A stretch of 64,000 nucleotides of DNA. It comes from Sporosarcina luteola (GTDB lineage Bacteria > Bacillota > Bacilli > Bacillales_A > Planococcaceae). The translations under genes were made by a program, and so were the position numbers. Below are positions 1-7,781 of the stretch, piece by piece. How positions within the stretch are numbered: position 1 is the stretch's first letter; every line of letters begins with the position of its first letter. Under the pieces are notes generated by a model. That model searched no databases, was not told the origin of the DNA, and saw nothing but the letters and a program-made list of their open reading frames with translations. The stretch lies in assembly GCA_014204635.1 (NCBI GenBank), contig JACHLS010000002.1, forward strand, positions 186,001-250,000, read 5' to 3'.

Positions 1-168
1 CGTACGGAGATGGGTCAATGGATCGCCATAATCAACCTGCGTATGGTAATAATATTGAAGGATTTTAAAGATAATAAAGGTTATAGTGGCGGATAGCAGC
101 ATACTTAATCCAAATAACACAACCATTTTCGATCTGAAACTTCGTAAAATCTTACCCATTGAACGCAT
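1..168 (-). CDS. Sensor histidine kinase, N-terminal fragment
   Basis: Only the first 53-56 codons lie in the window; the gene runs off the left edge. The visible part begins with a short basic stretch (MGKILRSFRSK), then a strongly hydrophobic segment of about 20 residues (roughly residues 12-34 from the second Met) that should be the first membrane helix, then the start of an extracellular loop. Two starts are possible, at 168 and 159. Either overlaps the end of the response-regulator gene by a few bases, the usual arrangement of a translationally coupled two-component pair. No catalytic domain is visible, so the kinase call rests on position and the membrane segment. Confidence 0.75.
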   Translation of the reverse strand, partial: MRSMGKILRSFRSKMVVLFGLSMLLSATITFIIFKILQYYYHTQVDYGDPLTHLRT

Positions 169-847
169 ACCCGACACCCCAAACGGTCTTGATCAGTTTC
201 GTTTTCTTTTTATCTTCTTTTAATTTTTTTCGTAAGGTGCGAATATGAACCATTACCGTATTAGTCCCTTCCAGGTACGCTTCTCCCCAGACATGTTGAA
301 AAATATTTTCCACACTATACACTTTCTTAGGATGGCTTGCTAGCAAATACAAAATATCAAACTCTTTCGGAGTGAGTATGATGTCTTCTCCATATAAAGT
401 AACAGAACGATGCTCCAAAGAAATAACCAATCCACCAAATTCTAATTGGGATTTAGATGCTGTGTTTGATTGATTTAACTTTAGAAAACGTCGCAATTGA
501 GCATTTACACGAGCAACCAACTCGATAGGGGTAAATGGTTTTGTCATATAATCATCTGCTCCAATGACTAATCCATGTACCTTATCAAAATCGGACGTTT
601 TTGCACTCAAAAAAATAATAGGCATAATATGTTGGTCTCGAATGTGCCGGGTTACTTCGTATCCATCCATTTTCGGCATCATAATATCTAAAATAACCAA
701 ATCAATGGAATGATTCTGGATCGCTTCAATCGCTTCCTGCCCATCGAATGCGGTAATGACGTGGTAGCCTTCTTTCGTTAAATGAATGGCGATTAAATTG
801 GCAATTTCCTTCTCATCATCAGCTACCAAAATAGAAATATTTCTCAT
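152..847 (-). CDS. OmpR-family response regulator (VanR-like)
   Basis: This is a 231-aa DNA-binding response regulator. The receiver domain (about residues 1-120) has the acidic pair in VADDE, the phosphoacceptor Asp at about residue 54 (LVILDIMMP), the conserved Ser/Thr near 81 and the Lys near 103 (MTKPF). The C-terminal winged-helix domain has the LTPKEFDILYLLA and RTLRKKL signatures typical of OmpR/PhoB proteins. A longer frame is open upstream, but the start at 847 is preceded by a GGAGAG ribosome site about 8 bases away. The kinase gene follows directly. The stimulus is unknown; the neighbouring multicopper oxidase makes metal or envelope stress plausible but unproven. Confidence 0.9.
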   Translation of the reverse strand: MRNISILVADDEKEIANLIAIHLTKEGYHVITAFDGQEAIEAIQNHSIDLVILDIMMPKMDGYEVTRHIRDQHIMPIIFLSAKTSDFDKVHGLVIGADDYMTKPFTPIELVARVNAQLRRFLKLNQSNTASKSQLEFGGLVISLEHRSVTLYGEDIILTPKEFDILYLLASHPKKVYSVENIFQHVWGEAYLEGTNTVMVHIRTLRKKLKEDKKKTKLIKTVWGVGYAFNG

Positions 848-1218
848 CTTTTTCTCTCCCGTTCGCAGTAACATTATTAGTATCACTGCCTTCTGTCAGT
901 CCACAATGGAACTGTAAAGGGTTATTACACGAATAATACTACAAATTGTATTTAATAACTATTACGGAGGAAATAAAAAGGAGTTTATTGGGTAAACAAT
1001 CGTTCAAAATTGACGGTGCGTTGCAGTAGGGCGACCTTTCCTGACGGATTTCAATTTATGTGTAGTCACGGTGTCATACCGCTTTCATTGTTTCTAAGGG
1101 AGAACTGATCTTGCACTATTTTCTAAAAACGCATTAGAATAAATTCCATTTGCATAATTTTTTCATATCTATCCATTATTCTAATGAGGAACATATGTAG
1201 AAGAAAGGAGGGTAATGG
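848..1218. other. Intergenic region, divergent promoters
   Basis: About 370 bases separate the response regulator (leftward) from the multicopper oxidase (rightward). I see no convincing gene. It contains an 11-bp perfect inverted repeat described separately, and a strong ribosome site AAAGGAGGG at 1204-1212 for the oxidase. Confidence 0.6.
1132..1186. promoter_or_regulatory. 11-bp inverted repeat flanking likely oxidase promoter
   Basis: CATTAGAATAA at 1132-1142 is repeated exactly in inverse as TTATTCTAATG at 1176-1186, with 33 bases between arms. The spacing is too long for a simple terminator and no T-run follows. It ends about 33 bases before the multicopper oxidase start and spans a TTGCAT-like -35 candidate (1149-1154). 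It looks like a pair of operator half-sites; the bound regulator is unknown, though the adjacent response regulator is a candidate. Confidence 0.45.
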
Positions 1219-2715
1219 ATGTTGATGCAACGATTAACTATGGTTGCCGTAATTACTTGCAGTATAGCAGTAATCGGCGGATGCGACGGAAAACAGGAGT
1301 CCAATGGGACTATGGAACATACGGAGAAAAATGGGGACCGTTCGACTATGAACGCGACGATGATGGAAGGCCATATGAGCCATGATCATGTTGTTCATTT
1401 GAATGACTCCACTGGAGAGCATGAATTGAAGGTTCCTCCGTTGCTTCAACGTGATCCGGGAGAAGATATTGTCTATACGGTGCGAGCGCAACAAGGGGAA
1501 ACCGAATTTTTTGATGGGATTCAAACAAACACATATGGCTACAATGGAACATTTTTAGGCCCGATGATTTCAGTGAAGAAAGGTGAAAGGATCAAAATTA
1601 AGACGATCAATGAATTGGATGAACCGACTACGTTTCATTGGCATGGACTAAAGGTGGCGGGGGATATGGATGGGGGGCCACACGATCCGATTCAGCCTGG
1701 TGACAAAAGGGTCATTGAATTTCAAGTAGCGCAAAACGCAGCAACGTTATGGTTCCACCCGCATCCTGAAGGCAATACTGCAGCACAAGTATATAACGGA
1801 CTTGCAGGATTGCTTTATATACAGGATGACAAATCGGAACAGCTTGGATTGCCGAACCAGTATGGAGAAAATGACTTTCCGTTGTTGTTTCAAGATCGGT
1901 TGTTTGATGACCAAAAGCAGTTGAATTATGAGGCCGCACAAAATAGTGATGGAACAATTGGTGATACATTACTTGTAAACGGGACGATTAACCCGAAATT
2001 GACTGTTCCAGGCGAGCATGTCCGTTTTCGTCTGCTAAATGGATCCAATGCGAGAAACTTTACATTCAAGCTAAATACAGGAGATCCGTTTGTTCAAATT
2101 GCTACGGACGGGGGACTTTTGAATGAACCGATTCAGATGAATGAAATCACGCTCACACCATCGGAACGTGCCGAGATTGTCATTGATTTTGCACGTCTGA
2201 AAAAGACGGATGACTTGGCTTTAGTGAATGAGGATGGCTCCATTCTTTTACCGTTTGACGTAGCGGATCAGCAGGTGGAAAAGAGTATTATGCCGAATGA
2301 AATGAATGAGTTTGTTCTCACAGACGAAGAAAAGAACTTGCCAGTTACGAAAGAAGTGGAGCTGTTTGGCATGATGGAGCACGTGACGATCAACGGCAAG
2401 AAGTTTGATCCCAATCGAATCGACTTTACACAAAAGCAAGGGATCACGGAAGTGTGGGAAATTTATAATAAGCCAGATAGGATGGGCGTTATGATCCACC
2501 CCTTCCATATCCATGGGACGCAATTCAAAGTCATTTCTCGAGACGGAAAAGAGCCGCCGGAAAATGAACGGGGATGGAAGGATACAATTTCCGTCAAGCC
2601 GGACGAACGTGTAAAAATAGCAGTTCAATTTAAGGATAAAGGGATTTATATGTTTCATTGCCACATCCTTGAGCATGAAGACAATGGAATGATGGGGCAG
2701 ATAAAGGTGGAGTAA
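1219..2715 (+). CDS. Multicopper oxidase, membrane-anchored lipoprotein
   Basis: This is a 498-aa three-cupredoxin-domain oxidase exported as a lipoprotein (hydrophobic leader, lipobox IGGC, Cys at about residue 22). All four copper-binding blocks are visible: HWHG near residue 140, HPHPEG near 180, HPFHIHG near 427, and HCHILEHEDNGMM near 480, whose final Met is the usual axial ligand of the type-1 site. A Met/His-rich stretch near residues 45-58 (MNATMMEGHMSH) could collect copper. Family members oxidise Cu(I), metals or phenols outside the membrane. A ribosome site AAAGGAGGG lies 6 bases upstream. It is monocistronic with its own terminator. The substrate cannot be read from sequence; copper detoxification fits the csoR-copZA block nearby. 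Confidence 0.9.
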   Translation: MLMQRLTMVAVITCSIAVIGGCDGKQESNGTMEHTEKNGDRSTMNATMMEGHMSHDHVVHLNDSTGEHELKVPPLLQRDPGEDIVYTVRAQQGETEFFDGIQTNTYGYNGTFLGPMISVKKGERIKIKTINELDEPTTFHWHGLKVAGDMDGGPHDPIQPGDKRVIEFQVAQNAATLWFHPHPEGNTAAQVYNGLAGLLYIQDDKSEQLGLPNQYGENDFPLLFQDRLFDDQKQLNYEAAQNSDGTIGDTLLVNGTINPKLTVPGEHVRFRLLNGSNARNFTFKLNTGDPFVQIATDGGLLNEPIQMNEITLTPSERAEIVIDFARLKKTDDLALVNEDGSILLPFDVADQQVEKSIMPNEMNEFVLTDEEKNLPVTKEVELFGMMEHVTINGKKFDPNRIDFTQKQGITEVWEIYNKPDRMGVMIHPFHIHGTQFKVISRDGKEPPENERGWKDTISVKPDERVKIAVQFKDKGIYMFHCHILEHEDNGMMGQIKVE

Positions 2716-2720
2716 ATTGT

Positions 2721-2757
2721 AACGGCCCGCGCACGTTATAGTGCACGGGCTGTTTAA
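2721..2757 (+). terminator. Rho-independent terminator of the multicopper oxidase
   Basis: A 13-bp stem with two G-U pairs (2722-2734 with 2741-2753) and a 6-base loop is followed by TTT. It begins 7 bases after the oxidase stop codon. Confidence 0.85.
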
Positions 2758-3108
2758 TTGCTACACGATAACTGGACTGGTTATCTAAGTGAATTTGAAA
2801 TTTATCATGAATTAAATCGAACCTGTTCTCGATTGTGATTCGTACTTCTATTGCAGCTACACTCATCCAGTCAATAATTTGTTACACGTGGCACTAAAAA
2901 CTCCAACTCGTTCTCTTGTATATCCTTCATTCGATAAATCCCACCGAATTAGCAGTAGGCTACTATAGCATGGTAAAGGCGTTTGGCAAGGCTACATTGG
3001 AAAATGCCGATTGTCTGACGGCTTTTCCCTATGAAAAAAATCGGGGGGGCGTGTCATAAGGTGTATCTTTTCCTTTTTGTGTGTATACACTGAGTATATA
3101 CGTCTTGA
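2758..3108. other. Intergenic region without a recognised gene
   Basis: No supported gene in 351 bases. A short leftward frame (2630-2866) runs into the oxidase and has no ribosome site. A weak hairpin GCCG/CGGC followed by TTTT lies at 3006-3026. The right end holds the mazEF control region. It may be decayed accessory DNA, but I recognise no family. Confidence 0.5.
3081..3101 (+). promoter_or_regulatory. mazEF promoter/operator palindromes
   Basis: Two adjacent perfect palindromes, GTGTATACAC (3081-3090) and GTATATAC (3094-3101), lie just upstream of the antitoxin ribosome site. MazE-type antitoxins bind palindromes overlapping their own promoter, so this is the likely autoregulatory operator. 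Confidence 0.5.
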
Positions 3109-3123
3109 ATGGAAGGTGATAGA

Positions 3124-3429
3124 ATGGAGAAAGAACAACCAAAAACCAATTTAAACCAAACCAAAGGGGTTGATTACGTGTCTACAGTTACCGCACAAAA
3201 ATGGGGAAACAGTCTTGGCATTCGTATCCCAAAAGAAGCTGCTGATAGAATAGGCATTGAACAAGGTTCCGAAATGGAGTTAAATGTGATTGGGAATGAA
3301 GGGATCATTACATTAAAACCCAAGAAGATAAGAAAGAAATACACACTAGAGGAACTTGTATCACAAATTACTCCTGAAAACCGACATAAGGAAATTGATT
3401 TTGGAATGGAAGGACGTGAGCTGATTTAA
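3124..3429 (+). CDS. mazE: MazE-like antitoxin (AbrB/SpoVT fold)
   Basis: This antitoxin of about 101 aa has an AbrB/MazE swapped-hairpin DNA-binding domain in the middle (WGNSLGIRIPKEAADRIGI, then EMELNVIGNEGIITLKPKK) and an acidic C-terminal tail that should wrap the toxin. The start at 3124 follows GGAAGGTGAT at a normal distance; an upstream in-frame ATG at 3109 lacks this spacing. The stop shares a base with the next gene's start (TAATG), so antitoxin and toxin are translationally coupled. It is not in the alr-rsb neighbourhood of the housekeeping ndoAI pair, which suggests an accessory toxin-antitoxin module. Confidence 0.88.
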   Translation: MEKEQPKTNLNQTKGVDYVSTVTAQKWGNSLGIRIPKEAADRIGIEQGSEMELNVIGNEGIITLKPKKIRKKYTLEELVSQITPENRHKEIDFGMEGRELI

Positions 3430-3803
3430 TGTCAGTAGTACTAGATAGAGGCGATCTGATTGTTTTAAGTTTCAACCCACAGGTCGGTCACGAACAAGCT
3501 GGGAGAAGGATTGCTATTGTTTTATCGCCCCAAAAGTTTAATCTAGGAACAGGTTTTGTAGTTGTTTGTCCAATTACCAACCAAAAGAAAAACTTTCCCT
3601 TTGAAGTGGATTTGCCCGAGCATGGCATCGCACTTGATGGTGAAGGCTTTCCAATCACAGGAGTAGTTCTGACTGACCAAGTTAAATCATTGGATTGGTC
3701 AGCCAGAAACGTGAAAGTATTGAAAAAGTATGACCCAGCCGATGAACAAGTAAGTGAGATCATTGAAGATTGCCTAGCAAAAATAGAAACATTTTTGACG
3801 TAA
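3429..3803 (+). CDS. mazF: MazF/PemK-family endoribonuclease toxin
   Basis: This 124-aa protein has the MazF fold signatures: RGDLIVLSFNPQVGHEQAGRR at the N-terminus with the conserved basic residue, VVCPITNQ in the core, and LTDQVKSLDW before the last helix. Family members cleave mRNA at short sequence motifs and are neutralised by the linked antitoxin, whose stop codon overlaps this start. A strong terminator follows at once, so the pair is a two-gene operon. The sequence resembles ChpB/PemK-type MazF; its cleavage motif cannot be predicted. Confidence 0.9.
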   Translation: MSVVLDRGDLIVLSFNPQVGHEQAGRRIAIVLSPQKFNLGTGFVVVCPITNQKKNFPFEVDLPEHGIALDGEGFPITGVVLTDQVKSLDWSARNVKVLKKYDPADEQVSEIIEDCLAKIETFLT

Positions 3804-3833
3804 TCCTTCCTTGTTCTGAAGGATTATTTTTTT
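3801..3833 (+). terminator. Terminator of mazEF
   Basis: An 8-bp stem AATCCTTC/GAAGGATT (3802-3809 with 3818-3825) is followed by ATTTTTTT and overlaps the mazF stop codon. Confidence 0.9.
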
Positions 3834-3866
3834 GCCAATAGAAAAGTTATAATAAGTGAACGTACC

Positions 3867-4502
3867 TTACTTTACGATGGCGTAATGTATTTCTTGTTGT
3901 ATTCGTTCCACACCGACTCGGTTCACAAATTTATAGAACGGTTCTCGTTTTTTCCCGTTATCGGCATAGAAGTCGATAACCTGATCAACAGCTTCATACA
4001 GTTCCTCTGGCTGCACTTGTTCGAGCAGGAGAGTACCCGTTTTAGCAGAAGCGCCTTTTGGATTCCCGCCAATATACAGGTCATATCCATTCTTTGACTT
4101 AATCACGCCGATGTCGTTAACGAGGGGTTCGCCGCATCCGATAGGACATCCTGTGTAGGCAGGACGAAGAGTAAAGGGAACAGGGCGCCCGGCAATCCGA
4201 TTGTTCAGCTCGATTGCAACAGGCATTCCTTCTTCCTCCGCACCTTTGCAGAAATTGCAATGACGCAAGCTTTTTACATAATTTCCGACTGGATAACAGG
4301 CAAGGCCGACTTCCCTAAACTTCTTTTGAATCAACTCAACTTCACTTTCTACCACTTCGATATATAGTTGCTGGAATGTCGTTAATTCCAGTTCCTGATC
4401 ACCTAAATGCTCAGCGAGTGCCATCAATTGGGCGGCATTCAATTTAGCCCCGAATGAAACTCCGCCATTGACTGCCAGCTTCACCTTTTTTTCCGTTTGC
4501 AT
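3867..4502 (-). CDS. Small nitrite/sulfite reductase-like protein
   Basis: This 211-aa protein resembles the nitrite/sulfite reductase hemoprotein family but is under half the usual length. The N-terminal part (to about residue 68) looks like the ferredoxin-like half-domain; the C-terminal part has two Cys pairs, HCNFC and GCPIGCGEP, in place of the usual C-x5-C and C-x3-C that bind the 4Fe-4S cluster and siroheme. The second pair is canonical; the first has shorter spacing. The true activity is therefore uncertain: a siroheme or iron-sulfur redox protein is likely, full six-electron reduction is not established. The gene is alone and has a CsoR-like box upstream, suggesting control by copper or reactive sulfur. 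Confidence 0.75.
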   Translation of the reverse strand: MQTEKKVKLAVNGGVSFGAKLNAAQLMALAEHLGDQELELTTFQQLYIEVVESEVELIQKKFREVGLACYPVGNYVKSLRHCNFCKGAEEEGMPVAIELNNRIAGRPVPFTLRPAYTGCPIGCGEPLVNDIGVIKSKNGYDLYIGGNPKGASAKTGTLLLEQVQPEELYEAVDQVIDFYADNGKKREPFYKFVNRVGVERIQQEIHYAIVK

Positions 4503-4549
4503 TAATTGGACACGCCTTTCTAGTGAGATGAATCTATTGTCATATTATA

Positions 4550-4566
4550 ATACCGCATTAGGGTAT
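4550..4566. promoter_or_regulatory. CsoR/CstR-like 17-bp operator box
   Basis: ATACC-GCATTAG-GGTAT lies 48 bases upstream of the reductase-like gene. It shares the ATACC-N7-GGTAT plan with the box at the copZ promoter, so a CsoR-family repressor probably acts here. Confidence 0.55.
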
Positions 4567-4666
4567 GTAAATAGATGATTTTAAAAAAGGCATACTTATT
4601 AGTAGTTGGTGTTAACACTAAAGAAAATAGGGTATGAAAATATAGGGGGGTACTATATTTATTGGT

Positions 4667-4713
4667 TGACAAATATTAAGGTTGAACATATTATATGAAT
4701 ATATGCTCATATA
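4667..4713 (+). promoter_or_regulatory. Promoter and ArsR-type operator of the arsR-czcD operon
   Basis: TTGACA at 4667-4672 and TTATAT at 4691-4696 (18-base spacer) form a sigma-A promoter. An inverted repeat TATATGA (4692-4698) and TCATATA (4707-4713) overlaps the -10 region, matching the ATATGA-type operators of the ArsR/SmtB family (CzrA, SmtB). The regulator encoded next probably represses its own operon until metal binds. Confidence 0.75.
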
Positions 4714-4738
4714 TACATTATTGTGGGAGGGATTAAAA

Positions 4739-5065
4739 ATGAACGAGGAAAACAATTCTTTGGGAGAAGAGCAGCAACTATTGGATGAGGAAACGCTATT
4801 TGTCGTCTCCCAAACATTCAAGGCGTTAAGTGATCCGACAAGAATCCGGATTTTAAATTTATTATGCAAGGAAGAACGCTCGGTAAATGACATTGCGGAA
4901 ACGCTTAATTTAAGCCAGTCATCCGTCTCTCACCAACTGCGGTTCTTGAAAAATTTGCGATTGGTTAAGTTTAGAAGGGAAGGGACGACCCTGTACTATT
5001 CGGAAGATGATCATCACGTCATGAATTTATTGAAGCAGGCCATTGACCACGCGGCTCATCATTAG
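4739..5065 (+). CDS. ArsR/SmtB-family metal-responsive repressor
   Basis: This 108-aa winged-helix repressor starts at 4739, where GGGAGG sits about 8 bases upstream; the open frame extends further but without a ribosome site. The core has the family pattern [16 protein letters not shown], then the recognition helix region [19 protein letters not shown]. It lacks the ELCVCDL cysteine motif of arsenic sensors. The C-terminus carries Asp and His residues (EDDHHV, DHAAHH) at the place of the alpha-5 zinc/cobalt site of CzrA and SmtB. With czcD 18 bases downstream, zinc or cobalt sensing is the best reading. Confidence 0.88.
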   Translation: MNEENNSLGEEQQLLDEETLFVVSQTFKALSDPTRIRILNLLCKEERSVNDIAETLNLSQSSVSHQLRFLKNLRLVKFRREGTTLYYSEDDHHVMNLLKQAIDHAAHH

Positions 5066-5083
5066 GATGAAGGAGGTATTTAT

Positions 5084-6031
5084 ATGGGGCATGATCACGC
5101 GCACGACCATACGCATGGGGCCAATAAGAAAGTATTGCTCATTTCCTTTTTAATTATTACTACTTATATGGTTGTCGAAGCAGTAGGCGGATTTTTAACA
5201 AACAGCCTTGCACTCTTGGCAGACGCTGGACATATGCTGAGCGATTCAATTTCACTTGCTATTGCATTGCTTGCTTTTAAACTCGGGGAAAAGGTGGCGA
5301 GCCGCAGCAAGACATTCGGATATAAGCGGTTTGAAATTTTAGCCGCCGTTCTAAATGGAGTAACGTTAATTGTCATCGCCATCTTCATTTTTTATGAAGC
5401 CATCAAACGTTTTGCAAACCCACCTGAAGTGGCAACGACAGGAATGTTGATCATCAGCAGCATTGGACTCGCCATTAATGTTCTGGTTGCATGGATCATG
5501 ATGCGAGGCGCAGATGTGGAAGAAAATTTGAATATGAAAGGTGCCTACCTTCATGTCATCAGTGATATGCTCGGATCCATCGGGGCCATTGCAGCTGCAC
5601 TCCTGATGATGTTCTTCGGCTGGGGGTGGGCTGACCCGCTCGCGAGTGTCATCGTCGCCATTCTTGTATTGCGCAGCGGCTATTTCGTTTCCAAGTCAGC
5701 ACTTCATGTCCTCATGGAAGGGGTGCCACAAAATGTGGATATGGATGAGGTCATTCAAACCATCCGAAATGCGGACGGGGTTCTGAGTGTGCATGACCTA
5801 CACGTTTGGTCCATAACGAGCGGATTAAACGCACTATCCTGCCATGCTGTTGTGGATGATAAGATGACCATTGCTGAAAGTGAACCGGTGATTCGAACGA
5901 TCGAACATAACCTTTCACATCAAAATATCCATCATGTCACAATTCAGTTGGAAACGCCCGCCCATCAGCATGATGATTCGATTTTATGCCAAGTGAAACC
6001 TAAGCCGGCGGGGGATCACCATCAGCATTGA
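5084..6031 (+). CDS. czcD: CzcD-like cation diffusion facilitator
   Basis: This 315-aa zinc/cobalt exporter of the cation diffusion facilitator family has about six membrane helices between residues 15 and 205 and a cytoplasmic C-terminal domain. The His-rich N-terminus (HDHAHDHTH) and C-terminus are typical of zinc members. Transport-site motifs are visible in helix 2 (LLADAGHMLSD) and helix 5 (HVISDMLGS). These proteins exchange a divalent metal for protons or potassium across the cytoplasmic membrane. It is co-transcribed with the ArsR-type repressor 18 bases upstream. An AAGGAGG ribosome site is present. Confidence 0.92.
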   Translation: MGHDHAHDHTHGANKKVLLISFLIITTYMVVEAVGGFLTNSLALLADAGHMLSDSISLAIALLAFKLGEKVASRSKTFGYKRFEILAAVLNGVTLIVIAIFIFYEAIKRFANPPEVATTGMLIISSIGLAINVLVAWIMMRGADVEENLNMKGAYLHVISDMLGSIGAIAAALLMMFFGWGWADPLASVIVAILVLRSGYFVSKSALHVLMEGVPQNVDMDEVIQTIRNADGVLSVHDLHVWSITSGLNALSCHAVVDDKMTIAESEPVIRTIEHNLSHQNIHHVTIQLETPAHQHDDSILCQVKPKPAGDHHQH

Positions 6032-6035
6032 AAAA

Positions 6036-6068
6036 AGTAGTGACCGGCTTGGATAGCCGGTCACTACT
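6036..6068. terminator. Bidirectional terminator after czcD
   Basis: A perfect 14-bp stem (6036-6049 with 6055-6068) has a short loop. A run of six A on the left gives a T-run for leftward transcription from the DUF302 gene; the right side is AT-rich. It therefore serves two convergent units. Confidence 0.85.
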
Positions 6069-6342
6069 GTAATATTAATAAAGTTTCGAAACAACCAGTT
6101 CTCAAGTCACCGTTAAGAGTTTTTACATTCAAAGGCTTCCCCATTAAAGATGTAACTTTATGTGTTTTTATAACGAAATATCAGCAAAAAATGAAAGGCA
6201 TTCCAGACTTTCTCTAGTTCGTTCCTTTAGATAGTAAGTGCATTCTTCACTACAAACCATCGACTCTTTAGCATTCTTAGAGAGGTAATGGTTCTAATCA
6301 TAGGAAGGGTTAATCCTATTTACCAAGCACAATTGATTCTGA
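6069..6342. other. Intergenic spacer between convergent genes
   Basis: About 270 AT-rich bases with no open frame of credible length or ribosome site on either strand. I see nothing recognisable. Confidence 0.5.
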
Positions 6343-6732
6343 TCATTTACTTTTTTCCAAAATACTAATAAGTAATTTTTCTATTTTTTGTGCAACACTT
6401 GTTAATTCAGCATCATTTACTAAACCTATCATGGCAGTTGGCCTAGGAAGCCCAATTTTTGTGTTTCCTTCTTCTTCGTAAACTGTGATTTTACAAGGCA
6501 AAAAGTATCCTGCTAAAGAATTGTGTTCAAGAACTTGTGCTGCCTCAGTTGGATTACAAACTTCAAGTATTCTGTATGGCGAAGTATAACTATCTACTCC
6601 TTTTTTTTGAAGAGTTTCAGTCAAGTCGAGCTGCCAAAGAACACCAAATTTATGAGCTTTTAAGTTCTGTTCAATAGATGAAATAGCATCCTCAATTGTT
6701 TTGTTAGTCATTACAGTATAATGAAAATCCAT
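6343..6732 (-). CDS. DUF302-family protein
   Basis: This 129-aa protein has no signal peptide. The central motifs YRILEVCNPTEAAQVLE and LPCKITVYEEEG identify the DUF302 fold. DUF302 proteins are found in many bacteria near copper and redox genes, but their function is not established. Two conserved cysteines (in VCNP and LPC) could bind a ligand. AGGAGGG sits 6 bases before the start at 6732. The gene stands alone between the czcD terminator and the copper block; I cannot assign a role beyond a possible part in metal or thiol homeostasis. Confidence 0.85.
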   Translation of the reverse strand: MDFHYTVMTNKTIEDAISSIEQNLKAHKFGVLWQLDLTETLQKKGVDSYTSPYRILEVCNPTEAAQVLEHNSLAGYFLPCKITVYEEEGNTKIGLPRPTAMIGLVNDAELTSVAQKIEKLLISILEKSK

Positions 6733-6937
6733 AATACCCTCCTAAGAGCGAATATAGCTATTAATTTTTCACTAATTATTGTATCCATAGGTGTTGGAAA
6801 TAAACCAGTAAAAATCAGCGCTGTCATACACATTCAAACGGAAGAGATGTTCATTAGTTTATGCAACCCTGCATGAAGAGGTCATGAGGACCGCAAGAAG
6901 GGCATACCATAGTGTTTATATACCCCCTCAATGTATA

Positions 6938-6954
6938 ATACCCTATTAAGGTAT
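6938..6954. promoter_or_regulatory. CsoR/CstR-like 17-bp box
   Basis: ATACC-CTATTAA-GGTAT. Same plan as the boxes at 4550 and 7787; its central bases resemble the 4550 box more than the copZ box. Confidence 0.5.
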
Positions 6955-7047
6955 AAGGAAACATAGTGGGAAAAATAAAGATAAGTAAAGTGATTGATTG
7001 TCCAGAATTCAAATGAGAGTAGATAGGAAGAATTGGGGAATGCTATA

Positions 7048-7064
7048 ATACCCGGCGCTTGTAT
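7048..7064. promoter_or_regulatory. CsoR-like box near the glutaredoxin-like gene
   Basis: ATACC-CGGCGCT-TGTAT lies 34 bases before the glutaredoxin-like gene. One arm has a single mismatch, as in the box at copA. Confidence 0.4.
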
Positions 7065-7098
7065 TTGGCTATCAGACTTGAAAAGGTGGTAAAGACTT

Positions 7099-7374
7099 AT
7101 GGAAAATGCACGTTTTGAATTGTACACAAGGCCGACCTGTTCAGATTGCCAAGACGCCAAAGCCTTTCTTGAGAAGCATCATATTCCGTATATCAATTAC
7201 GATCTTTCAACAGACCCGGAAAGAGAAGAAGAACTTATTAAACTGAGTGGATCTCGGATTGTGCCAGCGTTTGTATTTAGAAAAAGATCGTTATTTGGTT
7301 TCAAAAGCAAGCCGGAGGTATTTATAGGCTTTGAACGGAATAGGGAAGAAATAAAAAAACGGTTGAATAGATAA
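7099..7374 (+). CDS. Glutaredoxin/NrdH-like thiol redox protein
   Basis: This 91-aa cytoplasmic thioredoxin-fold protein has the active-site motif CSDC at about residues 14-17 (RPTCSDCQDAKAFL), the conserved cis-Pro region (SRIVPAF) and a C-terminal helix. Glutaredoxin-like proteins of this size reduce disulfides or handle thiolated cysteines. It sits about 100 bases upstream of csoR and downstream of two CsoR-like boxes, so a role in copper or persulfide stress is plausible. AAAGGTGG lies upstream of the start. The electron donor is unknown; Bacillales usually use thioredoxin or bacillithiol rather than glutathione. Confidence 0.85.
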   Translation: MENARFELYTRPTCSDCQDAKAFLEKHHIPYINYDLSTDPEREEELIKLSGSRIVPAFVFRKRSLFGFKSKPEVFIGFERNREEIKKRLNR

Positions 7375-7435
7375 AGGAATGAAAACGTTGTTTCTTGGAA
7401 CCATATGATTGCTCTTGCAGACTTCAAGTGGTAAA

Positions 7436-7452
7436 TTAGGGGTACAGGGTAT
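7436..7452. promoter_or_regulatory. Possible CsoR half-box upstream of csoR
   Basis: The sequence TTAGGGGTACAGGGTAT contains one good GGGTAT arm and a poor second arm. It lies 25 bases before csoR and may give autoregulation. Confidence 0.35.
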
Positions 7453-7477
7453 CATAACAACTCTGAGGAGTGATCAT

Positions 7478-7765
7478 ATGACAGAAACGACTAAGAAGAC
7501 GGTCCAGCCAAATAAGCAACAGCTGCTGAATCGACTGAAACGTATAGAAGGACAAGTCCGGGGCGTTCACCAAATGATAGAAAACGATCGGTATTGTGTT
7601 GACATTTTACATCAAATTAGTGCGATCCAATCAGCCATGAACAAAGTTTCCTTGGCGCTGCTGGAAGACCATACACATCATTGCGTCGTCAATGCCATTA
7701 AAGGGCAGGACGGTGAGGCTGCAATTGAAGAGCTGATGAGTGTCATGAGAACCATGACCAAATAA
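7478..7765 (+). CDS. csoR: Copper-sensing transcriptional repressor CsoR
   Basis: This 95-aa all-helical repressor carries the Cu(I) ligands at the exact family spacing: Cys40, His65 and Cys69 (RYC, then HTHHC), matching the C-x24-H-x3-C pattern of copper-sensing CsoR rather than the sulfur-sensing CstR, which lacks the His. The start at 7478 follows GAGGAG; the longer upstream frame has no ribosome site. CsoR tetramers bind GC-rich inverted repeats at copper promoters and release them on Cu(I) binding. Matching boxes lie upstream of copZ and copA, so this is almost certainly their repressor. Confidence 0.95.
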   Translation: MTETTKKTVQPNKQQLLNRLKRIEGQVRGVHQMIENDRYCVDILHQISAIQSAMNKVSLALLEDHTHHCVVNAIKGQDGEAAIEELMSVMRTMTK

Positions 7766-7781
7766 AAGTTTGATTTGCTAC

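Larger units (their letters stand above)
6733..7098. other. Intergenic region with two CsoR-like boxes
   Basis: 366 bases between the divergent DUF302 and glutaredoxin-like genes. No gene is supported. It contains the boxes at 6938-6954 and 7048-7064 and a run TATACCCCC near 6919-6927, which suggest control by a CsoR-family repressor. Confidence 0.6.

Noticed and set aside
2630..2866. Leftward frame after the multicopper oxidase, considered as a transposase remnant
   Set aside because: No transposase motif could be recognised, and it crosses the oxidase terminator.
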